Below are positions 36,386-48,084 of a stretch of DNA of 54,624 bases, piece after piece. The DNA is from Cytophagales bacterium (GTDB lineage: Bacteria > Bacteroidota > Bacteroidia > Cytophagales > VRUD01): assembly GCA_019456305.1 (NCBI GenBank), contig VRUD01000021.1, positions 1 to 54,624 on the forward strand, written 5' to 3'. The notes under the pieces are model-generated. The model had not been told where the DNA came from and searched no databases. It worked only from the letters and a program-made list of their open reading frames with translations. The position numbers and the translations under genes were made by a program. Numbering within the stretch: the first letter of the stretch is position 1; each line of letters begins with the position of its first letter.

Positions 36386-38140
36386 ATGTTTGATAAATAC
36401 TTTACAGATGGCAAGATAATTTATTACCTGTGCAAAATAAGGGCGAAGTATGCTAAACAAAGAAATAAGCAACACCTCCTACACTTGTTGTCAGAAGACT
36501 CGAAATTAAATCATCATCTCAATAAAAATAATGAAGAAATATTCCTTCGGAAAATATTGCCATCCCGAAGAAAATGGAACAAGCTCGGCAAAGAATATAG
36601 ATATAAGAATAAATCGCAAAAAATTAACTCGATTGAATACAATGAAAAGTGCATATTCAAAACTATAAAGCACTACCAAAAAACGAACCCGGGAGAGCCA
36701 TTTTTAATTGAACTGAATAAATTTATCTCTGAAATAAGAGATTCGGTAAATGACCCTGATTATCAAATAAAAACACCAAGAATATATCCCAGGTTAAAAG
36801 AAAAGAAAGGAGCTAATAAAAACGCTTGTCGCCCGATTTCACTTTTTGATTTAAAAGACAAAATCATTATTAGCCAGACAAACAAATATTTGACGGAAAT
36901 ATTTGATGCCGAGTTTTACAAATACTCTCATGCTTTCAGAGCACCAATTAAAAACCCAGGTAAGAAAAAGGAACTAATTACGCATCATAATTCCATTGAC
37001 GCAATACTGAAATATAAATCACAATACAAAGGGAAACGGTTATGGGTAGCAGAATGCGATATGAAAAAATTTTATGACTCGGTAAATCATTCCGTAATTA
37101 AAAAACAATTTAATAAGTTGGTATCTCGGGTAAACCGGAAAAACAGTCAGCCTATTGATACAAGGGCGATAAAAGTTTTTAAAAAATATTTGGAAACGTA
37201 CAATTTTGTCAAAGATGTCATTCCTAAAAATAAGGATGATGAATATTGGAAAAGTCACAAACTATCAAAGGAACATAGCTTTGGTTGGGTGGAAAGTGAT
37301 TTCCTAAAGCTTGGATACTATAAAAGAATTAAAAATACCAAAATAGGAATCCCACAGGGTGGGGCACTTTCAGGATTAATTGCAAACCTCGTATTAGATT
37401 ATGCAGATAATAAAGTAACAAAGGAAGCAGACAATCGGCTCTTATATATTCGTTTTTGCGATGATATGATTGTTATGAATCCAAGCAAGAAAGCATGTAA
37501 AGAAGCTGTTTATCGTTACGAAAGTGTCTTGAAGGAACTGAAGTTAGTACCACACCAGTTTAAAAATGGTTTAAAAAATAAGCCAGGTTCATTTTGGCAT
37601 AAAAGCACCAAGTCCAAAGAGCCTTATAAATGGACAGCAGCATACAGAAATGATGAGAACTTTCCTTGGATAGGTTTTGTAGGGTACGAAGTCCATTATA
37701 GCGGCCACGTCAGGATTAGAAAAAGTTCCATGAGAAAAGAATTACAAAAACAAAAGGAAGTTGTATATAAGATTAATAGCGCCATTAGAGATGATAACAA
37801 AAGAGTTCGGAATGGAACGGTGTTAGAATCGGCCATAAATAGATTAACAGGAATGTCAATAGGCAGAGTACAGATGTGGAACCATAAAAAGATAGAACAT
37901 GAAATGTGCTGGGTAAACGGTTTCCAAAAGCTAAATAATAATCCATTTTTAAAAAGACAATTGAAACAACTTGATAAAAACAGAAATCATCAAATGGCGT
38001 TATTGAAGAAATCTGTTGCTGAACATATAGATGAGGATTTTGAAGAAGAAGTACCGAGACCTCAAAGAAAACTCGTTTATTATGGCAAGCCTTATAGTTA
38101 TTACTATCACGTAGTTGAAAAGAAAAACACCTTGTCTTAG
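36386..38140 (+). CDS. Reverse transcriptase (non-LTR bacterial type)
   Basis: A 584-residue RNA-directed DNA polymerase. Readable motifs: RPISLFDLKDKIII (RT1), YSHAFRAP (RT2), the first catalytic Asp225 in AECDMKKFYDS (RT3), IGIPQGGALSGLIANLVLDY (RT4) and Asp359-Asp360 in RFCDDMIV (RT5), then WIGFVGYEVHYSGHVRI (RT6/7). The N-terminal ~115 residues are basic and helical, and the C-terminal ~130 residues carry a long Lys/Arg-rich helix region like a thumb or RNA-binding part. It lacks the HNH endonuclease and maturase tail of group II introns, is not next to a variable repeat as in diversity-generating elements, and has no retron msr/msd that I can recognise. Preceded by the primase gene. A defence-associated or orphan RT is likely. 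Confidence 0.92.
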   Translation: MFDKYFTDGKIIYYLCKIRAKYAKQRNKQHLLHLLSEDSKLNHHLNKNNEEIFLRKILPSRRKWNKLGKEYRYKNKSQKINSIEYNEKCIFKTIKHYQKTNPGEPFLIELNKFISEIRDSVNDPDYQIKTPRIYPRLKEKKGANKNACRPISLFDLKDKIIISQTNKYLTEIFDAEFYKYSHAFRAPIKNPGKKKELITHHNSIDAILKYKSQYKGKRLWVAECDMKKFYDSVNHSVIKKQFNKLVSRVNRKNSQPIDTRAIKVFKKYLETYNFVKDVIPKNKDDEYWKSHKLSKEHSFGWVESDFLKLGYYKRIKNTKIGIPQGGALSGLIANLVLDYADNKVTKEADNRLLYIRFCDDMIVMNPSKKACKEAVYRYESVLKELKLVPHQFKNGLKNKPGSFWHKSTKSKEPYKWTAAYRNDENFPWIGFVGYEVHYSGHVRIRKSSMRKELQKQKEVVYKINSAIRDDNKRVRNGTVLESAINRLTGMSIGRVQMWNHKKIEHEMCWVNGFQKLNNNPFLKRQLKQLDKNRNHQMALLKKSVAEHIDEDFEEEVPRPQRKLVYYGKPYSYYYHVVEKKNTLS

Positions 38141-38240
38141 TTGGGCATCAGAAACTTAAAGGAAGGTATTGTAATGAAATATCGGAATAGCAAAGCAACA
38201 ACTCCTTGTATAAGCTTAAACAGGAAAAGCCAACCGCAGT

Positions 38241-38786
38241 TTTGCACATTGCCATCCTCGTACCTGCGGTGGCAAAGAGCAAAACCCCTCCGCATGACTT
38301 TTCGGTAGATAGAAACAGTAGTAGAAAATCAAATAAAAATCTCCCCTCCCTTGCTTTTTTAATTTTTTCTTAAACAAACATTCTGTTCGACAGACAAATA
38401 AGCATTTCCGTTTAACAGAAACATTTGTCTCCGATAGAGACAGGCGGGCTACAGTAGGTAACTGTCTATATGCCATTGCGGTTAACGAGAATATTCGTAC
38501 TTTAGTGCTTTCAATAAGCGGTTGGTTTCGGGGTCGGGGATGTTGTTCTTAATCCGCAACGTATCATAGCCGCAAACCGTTAGTTTCAATCGAGAAAAGC
38601 AAACACTTTATTAAGCTTGAAAGCATCAGATTTATTCATTAAAGCGTTAGAAAACGAAGGTGTGGAATACATCTTCGGAATTCCGGGAGAAGAGAATCTT
38701 GATTTTTTGGATTCGTTGAAAGATTCCAAAATTAAATTTATACTCACCCGGCACGAACAAGGGGCCGGGTTTATGGCTGCAACTTA
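38241..38786. repeat. 546-bp direct repeat, left copy
   Basis: Aligns without gaps to 40245-40790 (offset exactly 2004). I count five differences in the first ~60 bases and none in the rest. It comprises a long palindromic element (attC-like arms about 38470-38590) and the 5' end of the acetolactate-synthase-like gene. Frames inside it (for instance 38216-38476, minus) are repeat-derived and not called as genes. Confidence 0.92.
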
Positions 38787-38787
38787 A
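38617..38787 (+). pseudogene. Truncated 5' copy of the acetolactate-synthase-like gene
   Basis: From a TTG start the frame reads KASDLFIKALENEGVEYIF and on to RHEQGAGFMAAT, exactly as in the intact gene at 40621. After 56 codons the junction turns TAT into TAA. The AlbA_2 gene starts 6 bp later. It is the left end of a duplication. Confidence 0.9.
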
Positions 38788-38793
38788 ACAATA

Positions 38794-40203
38794 ATGACCC
38801 CCGAAAAACTCAAAGAAATAATACAACAGGGCGAAGGCATTGAAGTAGAGTTTAAAACCTCGCGGTCTCAACTTAGCGAAAATGCCTTTGAATCCGTTTG
38901 CGCCTTTCTGAACAGGCAGGGCGGTCATTTGATTTTGGGAGTGAAGAATGACGGAACGGCTCAGGGAGTGGATGATGGGCGGGTGCAGGATGTTATCAAC
39001 AGCATCGTTACCAATGCCAACAACCCGCAAAAGCTGAACCCTACCTTTTACCTGTCTCCGCAAGTGATGGATTTTGAGGGTAAGAAGGTAATTTATCTGT
39101 ATGTACCCGCAAACTCACAGGTACACAGCACCGCAGGAAGAATATTTGACCGCAACGAAGATGGCGACTTTGACATTACCAATAAGCCGGAACAAGTAAC
39201 GCAACTTTACCTGCGAAAGCAAAACTCCTATTCCGAAAACAAGGTATTCCCCTACGTTGAGCTATCCGATTTTAAGCAGGAGCTATTTACCCGTGTACGT
39301 GCATTGGCGAGAAGCGAAAATACGGAACACGCTTGGCTTGAAATGAGCGATGAGGAAATACTCCGCTCTGCGAATTTATACCAAAAAGACCCGATAACCA
39401 GCAAGGAGGGCTATACATTGGCTGCGGTGCTGTTATTGGGCAACGACCAAACCATTATAGCTGCCCTGCCCCACCATAAAACCGATGCCATTCTCAGGGT
39501 GGAAAACCTTGACCGATATGACGACAGGGACGACATACGCACCAACCTTATTGAGAGCTATGACCGTTTAATGGCTTTCATCAAAAAGCATCTGCAGGAT
39601 AAATTTTATCAGGAAGGGGTACAGCGCATCAGCATACGGGATAGGATTTTCCGTGAAGTGGTTAGTAATCTCTTAATCCACAGGGAATTTACCAACGCTT
39701 TTCCCGCCAAACTCATTATCGAGAAAGACAGGGTACTAACTGAAAACTGGAATCGTCCTCACGGTGCAGGGGCGATTGACCCTGCCAACTTTTCGCCATT
39801 TCCCAAAAATCCGAATATTGCCAAGTTCTTCAAGGAAATAGGCAGGGTGGATGAATTGGGGTCGGGAATACGCAATACCTTCAAATACTGTGGCATCTAC
39901 ACTGCCGGAACAAAACCGGAATTTATCGAAGGTGATGTATTTAAAACGATTATTCCTTTAAAGGCGGAAAAAGCTACTACCCAAAAGACTACCCAAAAGA
40001 CTACCCAAATAACTACCCAAAACACACCGGAAAGGATTATTGAGTTGCTTACAGAGAATCCTGCTTTAAGTAGAAAAGAATTAGCTGATATTCTGGGAGA
40101 TATTACAGAGGATGGCGTAAAATACCATCTTGAAAAGCTAAAAGAAGAAGGTAAAATAGAACGGATTGGCAGGACAAGGGGATATTGGAAAGTAATGCAG
40201 TAA
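38794..40203 (+). CDS. AlbA_2 (Schlafen-like) ATP-binding protein
   Basis: A 469-residue protein with an N-terminal AlbA_2 domain (about 10-130: EGIEVEFKTSRSQLSE, SVCAFLNRQGGHLILGVKND), a helical middle, a HATPase_c_4-like part (about 285-370: REVVSNLLIHREFTNAFPAKLII, GRVDELGSGIRN) and a C-terminal winged helix (about 415-469: NPALSRKELADILGDITEDGVKYHLEKLKEEG). The family is annotated as RecG-like or transcriptional regulators; several members are linked with stress and defence. A Thr-Gln-Lys run (ATTQKTTQKTTQITTQ, about 390-405) joins the last two parts. It is enclosed by two 546-bp direct repeats, so it looks like inserted cargo. Confidence 0.9.
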   Translation: MTPEKLKEIIQQGEGIEVEFKTSRSQLSENAFESVCAFLNRQGGHLILGVKNDGTAQGVDDGRVQDVINSIVTNANNPQKLNPTFYLSPQVMDFEGKKVIYLYVPANSQVHSTAGRIFDRNEDGDFDITNKPEQVTQLYLRKQNSYSENKVFPYVELSDFKQELFTRVRALARSENTEHAWLEMSDEEILRSANLYQKDPITSKEGYTLAAVLLLGNDQTIIAALPHHKTDAILRVENLDRYDDRDDIRTNLIESYDRLMAFIKKHLQDKFYQEGVQRISIRDRIFREVVSNLLIHREFTNAFPAKLIIEKDRVLTENWNRPHGAGAIDPANFSPFPKNPNIAKFFKEIGRVDELGSGIRNTFKYCGIYTAGTKPEFIEGDVFKTIIPLKAEKATTQKTTQKTTQITTQNTPERIIELLTENPALSRKELADILGDITEDGVKYHLEKLKEEGKIERIGRTRGYWKVMQ

Positions 40204-40244
40204 GCTAAAAAACACATCAGGCATTATCGTAATATCCCCGTTGC

Positions 40245-40790
40245 TTTGCACATTGCCCCCCTCGTTCCTGCGGTGGCAAAGAGCAAAACCCCTCCACACG
40301 ACTTTTCGGTAGATAGAAACAGTAGTAGAAAATCAAATAAAAATCTCCCCTCCCTTGCTTTTTTAATTTTTTCTTAAACAAACATTCTGTTCGACAGACA
40401 AATAAGCATTTCCGTTTAACAGAAACATTTGTCTCCGATAGAGACAGGCGGGCTACAGTAGGTAACTGTCTATATGCCATTGCGGTTAACGAGAATATTC
40501 GTACTTTAGTGCTTTCAATAAGCGGTTGGTTTCGGGGTCGGGGATGTTGTTCTTAATCCGCAACGTATCATAGCCGCAAACCGTTAGTTTCAATCGAGAA
40601 AAGCAAACACTTTATTAAGCTTGAAAGCATCAGATTTATTCATTAAAGCGTTAGAAAACGAAGGTGTGGAATACATCTTCGGAATTCCGGGAGAAGAGAA
40701 TCTTGATTTTTTGGATTCGTTGAAAGATTCCAAAATTAAATTTATACTCACCCGGCACGAACAAGGGGCCGGGTTTATGGCTGCAACTTA
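40245..40790. repeat. 546-bp direct repeat, right copy
   Basis: Right-hand copy of 38241-38786. It includes the likely upstream region and first 56 codons of the intact acetolactate-synthase-like gene, which continues beyond the repeat. Confidence 0.92.
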
Positions 40791-42261
40791 TGGAAGGTTA
40801 ACCGGAAAGCCAGGTGTTTGTCTATCTACGCTCGGCCCGGGGGCAACTAACTTTACCACCCCTGCAGCATACGCTCAATTAGGTGCAATGCCCATGATGA
40901 TGATCACCGGCCAAAAACCCATTAAAAAATCCAAACAGGGTCGTTTTCAGATTATAGATATTATTGATTTGTTTCGTCCCATTACCAAATACACCCGCCA
41001 AATAGTAAATGGAAACAACATTCCGGCAATGGTTAGAGAAGCTTTCCGTCTCGCAATGGAAGAACGACCCGGTGCTGTGCATTTAGAATTGCCTGAAGAT
41101 ATTGCTACCGAAGATTGTGATGAAAGAATTTTTAATACGGTAGGTTTCAGGAGGCCCGATGCCAATGAACTGGCAATTCAGGAAGCAGCAAAAATGATTG
41201 AAAATGCCAAAATGCCTTTGTTGCTAATTGGCGCAGGGGCCAATAGAAAAAGAACAAGCAAGGCATTAACTGACTTTATTGAACAAACCAGCATCCCATT
41301 TTTCAATACCCAAATGGGAAAAGGTGTTGTAGATGAGCGCCATCCCCGGTATTTAGGGACTGCTGCGTTATCTGATAATGATTTTATACACTGCGCTATC
41401 AATAGAGCCGATTTGATTATAAACATTGGACATGATGTAATCGAAAAGCCACCGTTTTTTATGGAAGAAGGCGGAGCCAAAGTCATTCATCTTAACTTTT
41501 TTCCGGCACAAGTAGATGAAATTTATTTCCCCCAGCTAAATGTGATAGGAGATATTGCTACTTCAGTAGAACAAATTGCATCACACATCACCGATAAAAG
41601 CAATTGGGATTTATCTTATTATCAAAGAATAAAAGAAGAGGTTGAAAGTCATTTAACCAAATATTCAGAAGACAGCCGTTTTCCTATCTTACCACAACGG
41701 TTAGTGCACATAATCAGGGAAGAATTACCTGATGACGGCATTGTAACTTTAGATAATGGAGTTTACAAAATTTGGTTTGCCCGGAACTATAAATCCTACC
41801 AACCCAATACATTGCTGTTAGACAATGCCCTGGCAACTATGGGAGCAGGCATGGCTTCAGCTATGTGTGCGAAACTAATTTATCCCAATAAAAAAGTGAT
41901 CTCTGTATGTGGCGATGGTGGATTTATGATGAATTCGCAGGAATTGGAAACAGCAGTTCGTTTGGGATTGAATTTAGTGGTGATTATTTTAAACGATAGC
42001 GCTTACGGAATGATAAAATGGAAACAGGAAGAAATGGGGTTTGATAATTTCGGATTGGATTATAAAAATCCTGATTTCGTTATATACGCTGAAAGCTATG
42101 GCGCAATTGGTCATAAGCCAACAAGTGATGAAGACTTTAGGAAAGTATTAACCACTTGTTTAGATATGGATGGAGTTCACGTTATTGATTTATCCGTAGA
42201 TTATTCACTAAATCATTCCATTTTAAATGTATTGTTAAAAGAAAAAACGTGTATCCTTTAA
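40621..42261 (+). CDS. Acetolactate-synthase-like thiamine diphosphate enzyme
   Basis: A 546-residue TPP enzyme of the large-subunit acetolactate synthase type. Catalytic Glu47 lies in RHEQGAGFMA. Pyrimidine-domain motifs LGPGATNF and QGRFQIIDI follow, with the C-terminal GDG...N cofactor loop (CGDGGFMMNSQEL to LNDSAYG, about 437-470). It condenses pyruvate or a related 2-oxo acid; the catabolic (AlsS-like) or a relative's activity is possible because no ilvN regulatory subunit or other ilv gene is near. The start is TTG. The aldehyde dehydrogenase gene follows at 18 bp, so both probably act on one pathway. Confidence 0.88.
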   Translation: MKASDLFIKALENEGVEYIFGIPGEENLDFLDSLKDSKIKFILTRHEQGAGFMAATYGRLTGKPGVCLSTLGPGATNFTTPAAYAQLGAMPMMMITGQKPIKKSKQGRFQIIDIIDLFRPITKYTRQIVNGNNIPAMVREAFRLAMEERPGAVHLELPEDIATEDCDERIFNTVGFRRPDANELAIQEAAKMIENAKMPLLLIGAGANRKRTSKALTDFIEQTSIPFFNTQMGKGVVDERHPRYLGTAALSDNDFIHCAINRADLIINIGHDVIEKPPFFMEEGGAKVIHLNFFPAQVDEIYFPQLNVIGDIATSVEQIASHITDKSNWDLSYYQRIKEEVESHLTKYSEDSRFPILPQRLVHIIREELPDDGIVTLDNGVYKIWFARNYKSYQPNTLLLDNALATMGAGMASAMCAKLIYPNKKVISVCGDGGFMMNSQELETAVRLGLNLVVIILNDSAYGMIKWKQEEMGFDNFGLDYKNPDFVIYAESYGAIGHKPTSDEDFRKVLTTCLDMDGVHVIDLSVDYSLNHSILNVLLKEKTCIL

Positions 42262-42279
42262 ATATTGAAATAAACAACT

Positions 42280-45269
<2,990 letters not shown>

Positions 45270-45344
45270 GAGAAAAAAGGTGCAAATAGCAGGAAAAGGA
45301 AACACTACGTGTTATATAGTTTATGATTATTCAAATAAATTTGA

Positions 45345-45352
45345 TATATTTG
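45345..45352 (+). promoter_or_regulatory. Putative promoter of the small membrane protein genes
   Basis: TATATTTG matches TAnnTTTG. TTTATG (45320-45325) lies 19 bp upstream as a possible -33 element. The next ATG is at 45428. Confidence 0.4.
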
Positions 45353-45427
45353 CAAAGCAAATAGAACAGATATATACAAAGTTAAATAAATTATTTCACA
45401 TATAAATCCAATTAAAATAAAACTACC

Positions 45428-45703
45428 ATGGAACCTACAATAACTTACGTTACATTGATAGCAGGATTAGTTACCATTACCTGGTTTATTAGGGATGTGA
45501 GAAAACAAAACAGTAAATCGCTTAAATCAATAGACCAAACTCAGACGAGGCAAAGTGAAATATTGCTGAAAATAGAGGAAGGGCAAAGAAAGGGATTTGA
45601 AGTATTAGATCAAGGACAAATAACATTAGCAAAAATTCTTGAAAGAGTAGAAAAAAGCAGTGAAGCAACAGCTAGGATCCTTGAAAGAATAGAAAAAAAG
45701 TAA
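45428..45703 (+). CDS. Small membrane-anchored coiled-coil protein
   Basis: A 91-residue protein with one N-terminal membrane helix (ITYVTLIAGLVTITWFI) and a charged coiled-coil tail (LLKIEEGQRKGFEVLDQGQ, KILERVEKSSEATARILERIEKK, shown by ILERVEKSS and ILERIEKK). It resembles no family known to me. Another tiny membrane protein follows 40 bp downstream in the same direction. Confidence 0.75.
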   Translation: MEPTITYVTLIAGLVTITWFIRDVRKQNSKSLKSIDQTQTRQSEILLKIEEGQRKGFEVLDQGQITLAKILERVEKSSEATARILERIEKK

Positions 45704-45742
45704 ATTTTGAAACATTAATAAAAGATAAGGAAGAAGATTAAA

Positions 45743-45880
45743 ATGGAGTACACATGGATTGAATTAATTGTTGGTTTTCTTGGTATAGCATTTTTGGTAG
45801 GTATTACCAGGTATTTCATCTGGGACTATCGTAAACATATCAAAAAATTGTTTCCTGATTTAGATGAGGAAGATAATTAA
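45743..45880 (+). CDS. Tiny single-pass membrane protein (45 residues)
   Basis: ATG at 45743 opens a 45-residue frame: a hydrophobic helix (WIELIVGFLGIAFLVGI), an amphipathic basic stretch (RYFIWDYRKHIKKLF) and an acidic tail (PDLDEEDN). A purine-rich AGGAAGAAGATTAAA precedes the start. It is short enough to be missed by routine annotation. It may pair with the upstream coiled-coil protein. Confidence 0.6.
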   Translation: MEYTWIELIVGFLGIAFLVGITRYFIWDYRKHIKKLFPDLDEEDN

Positions 45881-45889
45881 AATAATTCT

Positions 45890-45897
45890 TATATTTG
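45890..45897 (+). promoter_or_regulatory. Putative -7 box ahead of the second amidohydrolase gene
   Basis: TATATTTG fits TAnnTTTG; no clear -33 element. The gap to 46049 also holds a perfect 20-bp palindrome with the core GACACGGTGCACCGTGTC (45938-45955) and an 18-bp tandem repeat (46003-46038). Confidence 0.35.
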
Positions 45898-46002
45898 CAC
45901 TATGACTACATCTCAAACATACCATATGAAATGTACAGACACGGTGCACCGTGTCTCAACCACGCCCTCCTGAAACCCGCATGGGAGCAGAGAGAAGGAT
46001 TC

Positions 46003-46038
46003 ACCATTTCAACCTTAAAGACCATTTCAACCTTAAAG
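46003..46038 (+). repeat. 18-bp tandem repeat, two units
   Basis: ACCATTTCAACCTTAAAG occurs twice without a gap and begins a third time (ACCATTTAAA) just before the amidohydrolase ATG at 46049. It lies in the expected leader. Confidence 0.75.
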
Positions 46039-46048
46039 ACCATTTAAA

Positions 46049-47359
46049 ATGTTTAAAAACAGTATTTTTCTAATTATACAAACATTATTTGTCCTGCAAT
46101 TATACGCCCAGGTACCTACCCCCGCAAAAGAACAAACAAAGCCAATGATCCTTACAGGAGGCACCGCCCATCTTGGCAATGGCAAGGTCATAGAAAACGC
46201 GGCAGTAGGATTTGAAAGAGGGAAAATTACAATTGTGGCAGACGCTGCCAAACTTCAAATTGACAAAAGCAAGTTTGAAGTTATTGACGTCACCGGCAAA
46301 CATCTGTATCCCGGCTTTATAGCGCCCAACACAACACTGGGGTTAAGAGATATTGACCAGGTGAGGGCAACGCTTGATTTTGATGAGGTAGGCGATATTA
46401 TTCCAAACGTACGTACAATAATTGCCTATAATACGGACTCGGAAATTATCCCAACGGTGCGGAGCAATGGCGTTTTATTAGCGCAGCCTACTCCAAAAGG
46501 TGGGCTTATTTCAGGCACTTCATCCATCGTTGAACTGGACGGCTGGAACTGGGAAGATGCAGCCTACCGGATAGATGACGGCATTCATTTGCAGTGGCCG
46601 AAAATGTTTACCAGTTCGGGCTGGTGGGCAGAACCAGGGCCTATAAAGAAAAACAAGAAGCGGGGCATGCAACTGGCTAAGCTTGAAAAATTTTTCCAGG
46701 ATGCTGTGTCATATTACAAATCCAGACATGACATGTCTTCTGGAGTAAATTTGAAATTAGAATCAATGAAGGGTTTGTTTGATGGTAAAAAGACGCTGTT
46801 CATGCACACCAATTACAGCAAGGAAATTATTGAAAGCATCAAATTCGCTAAAAAATACGGTGTAAAGAAGATCGTCATTGTTGGCGGAAAAGATGCCTGG
46901 ATGGTGGCTGATTTTTTAAAACAAATGGATATAGCGGTCATATTGTTTAGGATCCATTCCCTGCCTCCCAATAAAGATGATGATATAGACCTGTCTTATA
47001 AGATGCCTTATATACTTCATCAAAAGGGTGTTCTGTTCTGTCTTAATTATATGGGCGGTATGGAGGCAATGGGTCAGCGCAACCTGCCTTTTATTGCCGG
47101 TACTGCTGCGGCTTATGGGCTCACCAAGGAAGAAGCATTGATGCTGATCACCTCCAATACGGCTAAAATATTGGGCATTGACAAGCGTGTTGGCACAATT
47201 GAAGAAGGAAAAGACGCCACCCTCATCGTTTCAACCGGGGATGTATTAGATATCCGCACCAACAACATTGAGTATGCTTTCATCAGGGGCAAAAAAATTG
47301 ATCTTGATAATAAGCAGAAGCGGCTTTACAGGAAGTTTAAGGAGAAATATATAAAATAA
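46049..47359 (+). CDS. Exported amidohydrolase-like protein
   Basis: A 436-residue protein with a signal peptide (FLIIQTLFVLQLYAQ). N-terminal composite-domain strands (LTGGTAHLGNGKVIENAAVGFE, VIDVTGKHLYPGFIAP) and the C-terminal TSNTAKILGIDKRVGTIEEGKDATLIV identify the amidohydrolase superfamily. The metal-binding HxH after the first barrel strand is missing (GFIAPNTTLGL). The later LFMHTNYS and ILFRIHSLP histidines remain. It resembles the non-catalytic half of the large protein at 27295; the two may act together. Confidence 0.85.
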   Translation: MFKNSIFLIIQTLFVLQLYAQVPTPAKEQTKPMILTGGTAHLGNGKVIENAAVGFERGKITIVADAAKLQIDKSKFEVIDVTGKHLYPGFIAPNTTLGLRDIDQVRATLDFDEVGDIIPNVRTIIAYNTDSEIIPTVRSNGVLLAQPTPKGGLISGTSSIVELDGWNWEDAAYRIDDGIHLQWPKMFTSSGWWAEPGPIKKNKKRGMQLAKLEKFFQDAVSYYKSRHDMSSGVNLKLESMKGLFDGKKTLFMHTNYSKEIIESIKFAKKYGVKKIVIVGGKDAWMVADFLKQMDIAVILFRIHSLPPNKDDDIDLSYKMPYILHQKGVLFCLNYMGGMEAMGQRNLPFIAGTAAAYGLTKEEALMLITSNTAKILGIDKRVGTIEEGKDATLIVSTGDVLDIRTNNIEYAFIRGKKIDLDNKQKRLYRKFKEKYIK

Positions 47360-47365
47360 TTTTAG

Positions 47366-47439
47366 TGGAGAATACCGGATTCGAACCGGTGACCCCCACG
47401 CTGCCAGCGTGATGCTCTAGCCAACTGAGCTAATTCCCC
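47366..47439 (-). tRNA. tRNA-Ala (anticodon GGC)
   Basis: Minus-strand cloverleaf of 74 nt with acceptor GGGGAAT/ATTCTCC including the G3:U70 alanine identity pair, D arm GCTC...GAGC, anticodon loop CTGGCAG and T arm ACCGG-TTCGAAT-CCGGT. CCA is not encoded. Confidence 0.97.
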
Positions 47440-47490
47440 GGGAATAAATCTTGCAAATATAGCAACTAATTTTTACTAAAACATCTGTTC

Positions 47491-47949
47491 ATGAGAAAGC
47501 GCTTATTTCCAATAGCGATCATCACATGTATGATAATACAAGCAGACGCACAGAATGAGTTGAAATTAGAGAAGAAGTATAATATTAGAGGCAATACAGG
47601 GATCAAGGGATATGACCCCGTGGCTTATTTTGTTAGTGATAAAGCGCAAAAGGGCTCGAAGAAGATTCAATATACCCATGATGGAATTATATACCGGTTT
47701 ACTTCAGAGAGCAATAAACAATTGTTTATAGGCGATCCTGAAAAATACCTACCTGCTTATGGAGGATTTTGTGCCTATGGGGTAGGGCATGATGGTAAGA
47801 GATTTAATGTGAATCCAAAGGCATTCAAAATTATTGATGGGAAGAATTATTTGTTTTGGAGACGGTTTATTTATGATGCCATTAAAAGATGGGATAAAGA
47901 TGAGGAGCAATTAAAAATAAATGCTGACCGGAATTGGAAGAAACTGTAG
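47491..47949 (+). CDS. Exported YHS-domain protein
   Basis: A 152-residue protein with a signal peptide (ending QADAQ) and a YHS-type domain: GIKGYDPVAYFVSDKAQKGSKK, YRFTSESNKQLFIGDPEKYLPAYGGFCAYGV. In this family the segment has been linked to metal (copper) binding, and it often stands alone in Bacteroidota. It sits between a tRNA gene and a long inverted repeat. Confidence 0.88.
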   Translation: MRKRLFPIAIITCMIIQADAQNELKLEKKYNIRGNTGIKGYDPVAYFVSDKAQKGSKKIQYTHDGIIYRFTSESNKQLFIGDPEKYLPAYGGFCAYGVGHDGKRFNVNPKAFKIIDGKNYLFWRRFIYDAIKRWDKDEEQLKINADRNWKKL

Positions 47950-47950
47950 G

Positions 47951-48061
47951 AGCCCCCCTAAATCCCCCCAAAGGGGGGACTATTCCATCGCTTTTGCCAG
48001 CCCCTTTCCCTTTGGGAAGTGTGGTGGGAAAGTCCCCCCTTTGGGGGGATTTAGGGGGGCT
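47951..48061. terminator. Perfect 31-bp inverted repeat between convergent genes
   Basis: Bases 47951-47981 and 48031-48061 are exact reverse complements, containing AAATCCCCCCAAAGGGGGG and its complement. They lie between convergent genes and would form a very stable hairpin in either transcript. The same GGGG-type repeat family occurs at about 7480-7575 and 13660-13690. Confidence 0.8.
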
Positions 48062-48084
48062 GTTAGGGGGGCTCCAATACTCAA

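Noticed and set aside
36227-38240. Diversity-generating retroelement around the reverse transcriptase
   Set aside because: No pair of near-identical template and variable repeats with adenine-specific changes is seen, and there is no typical target gene or accessory protein. The RT motifs (IPQGGALSG, FCDD) also differ from the usual DGR forms.
38216-38476. 86-residue minus-strand gene (and its copy at 40217-40480)
   Set aside because: It lies within the long palindromic repeat, is duplicated with it, and has the low-complexity look of translated repeat DNA.
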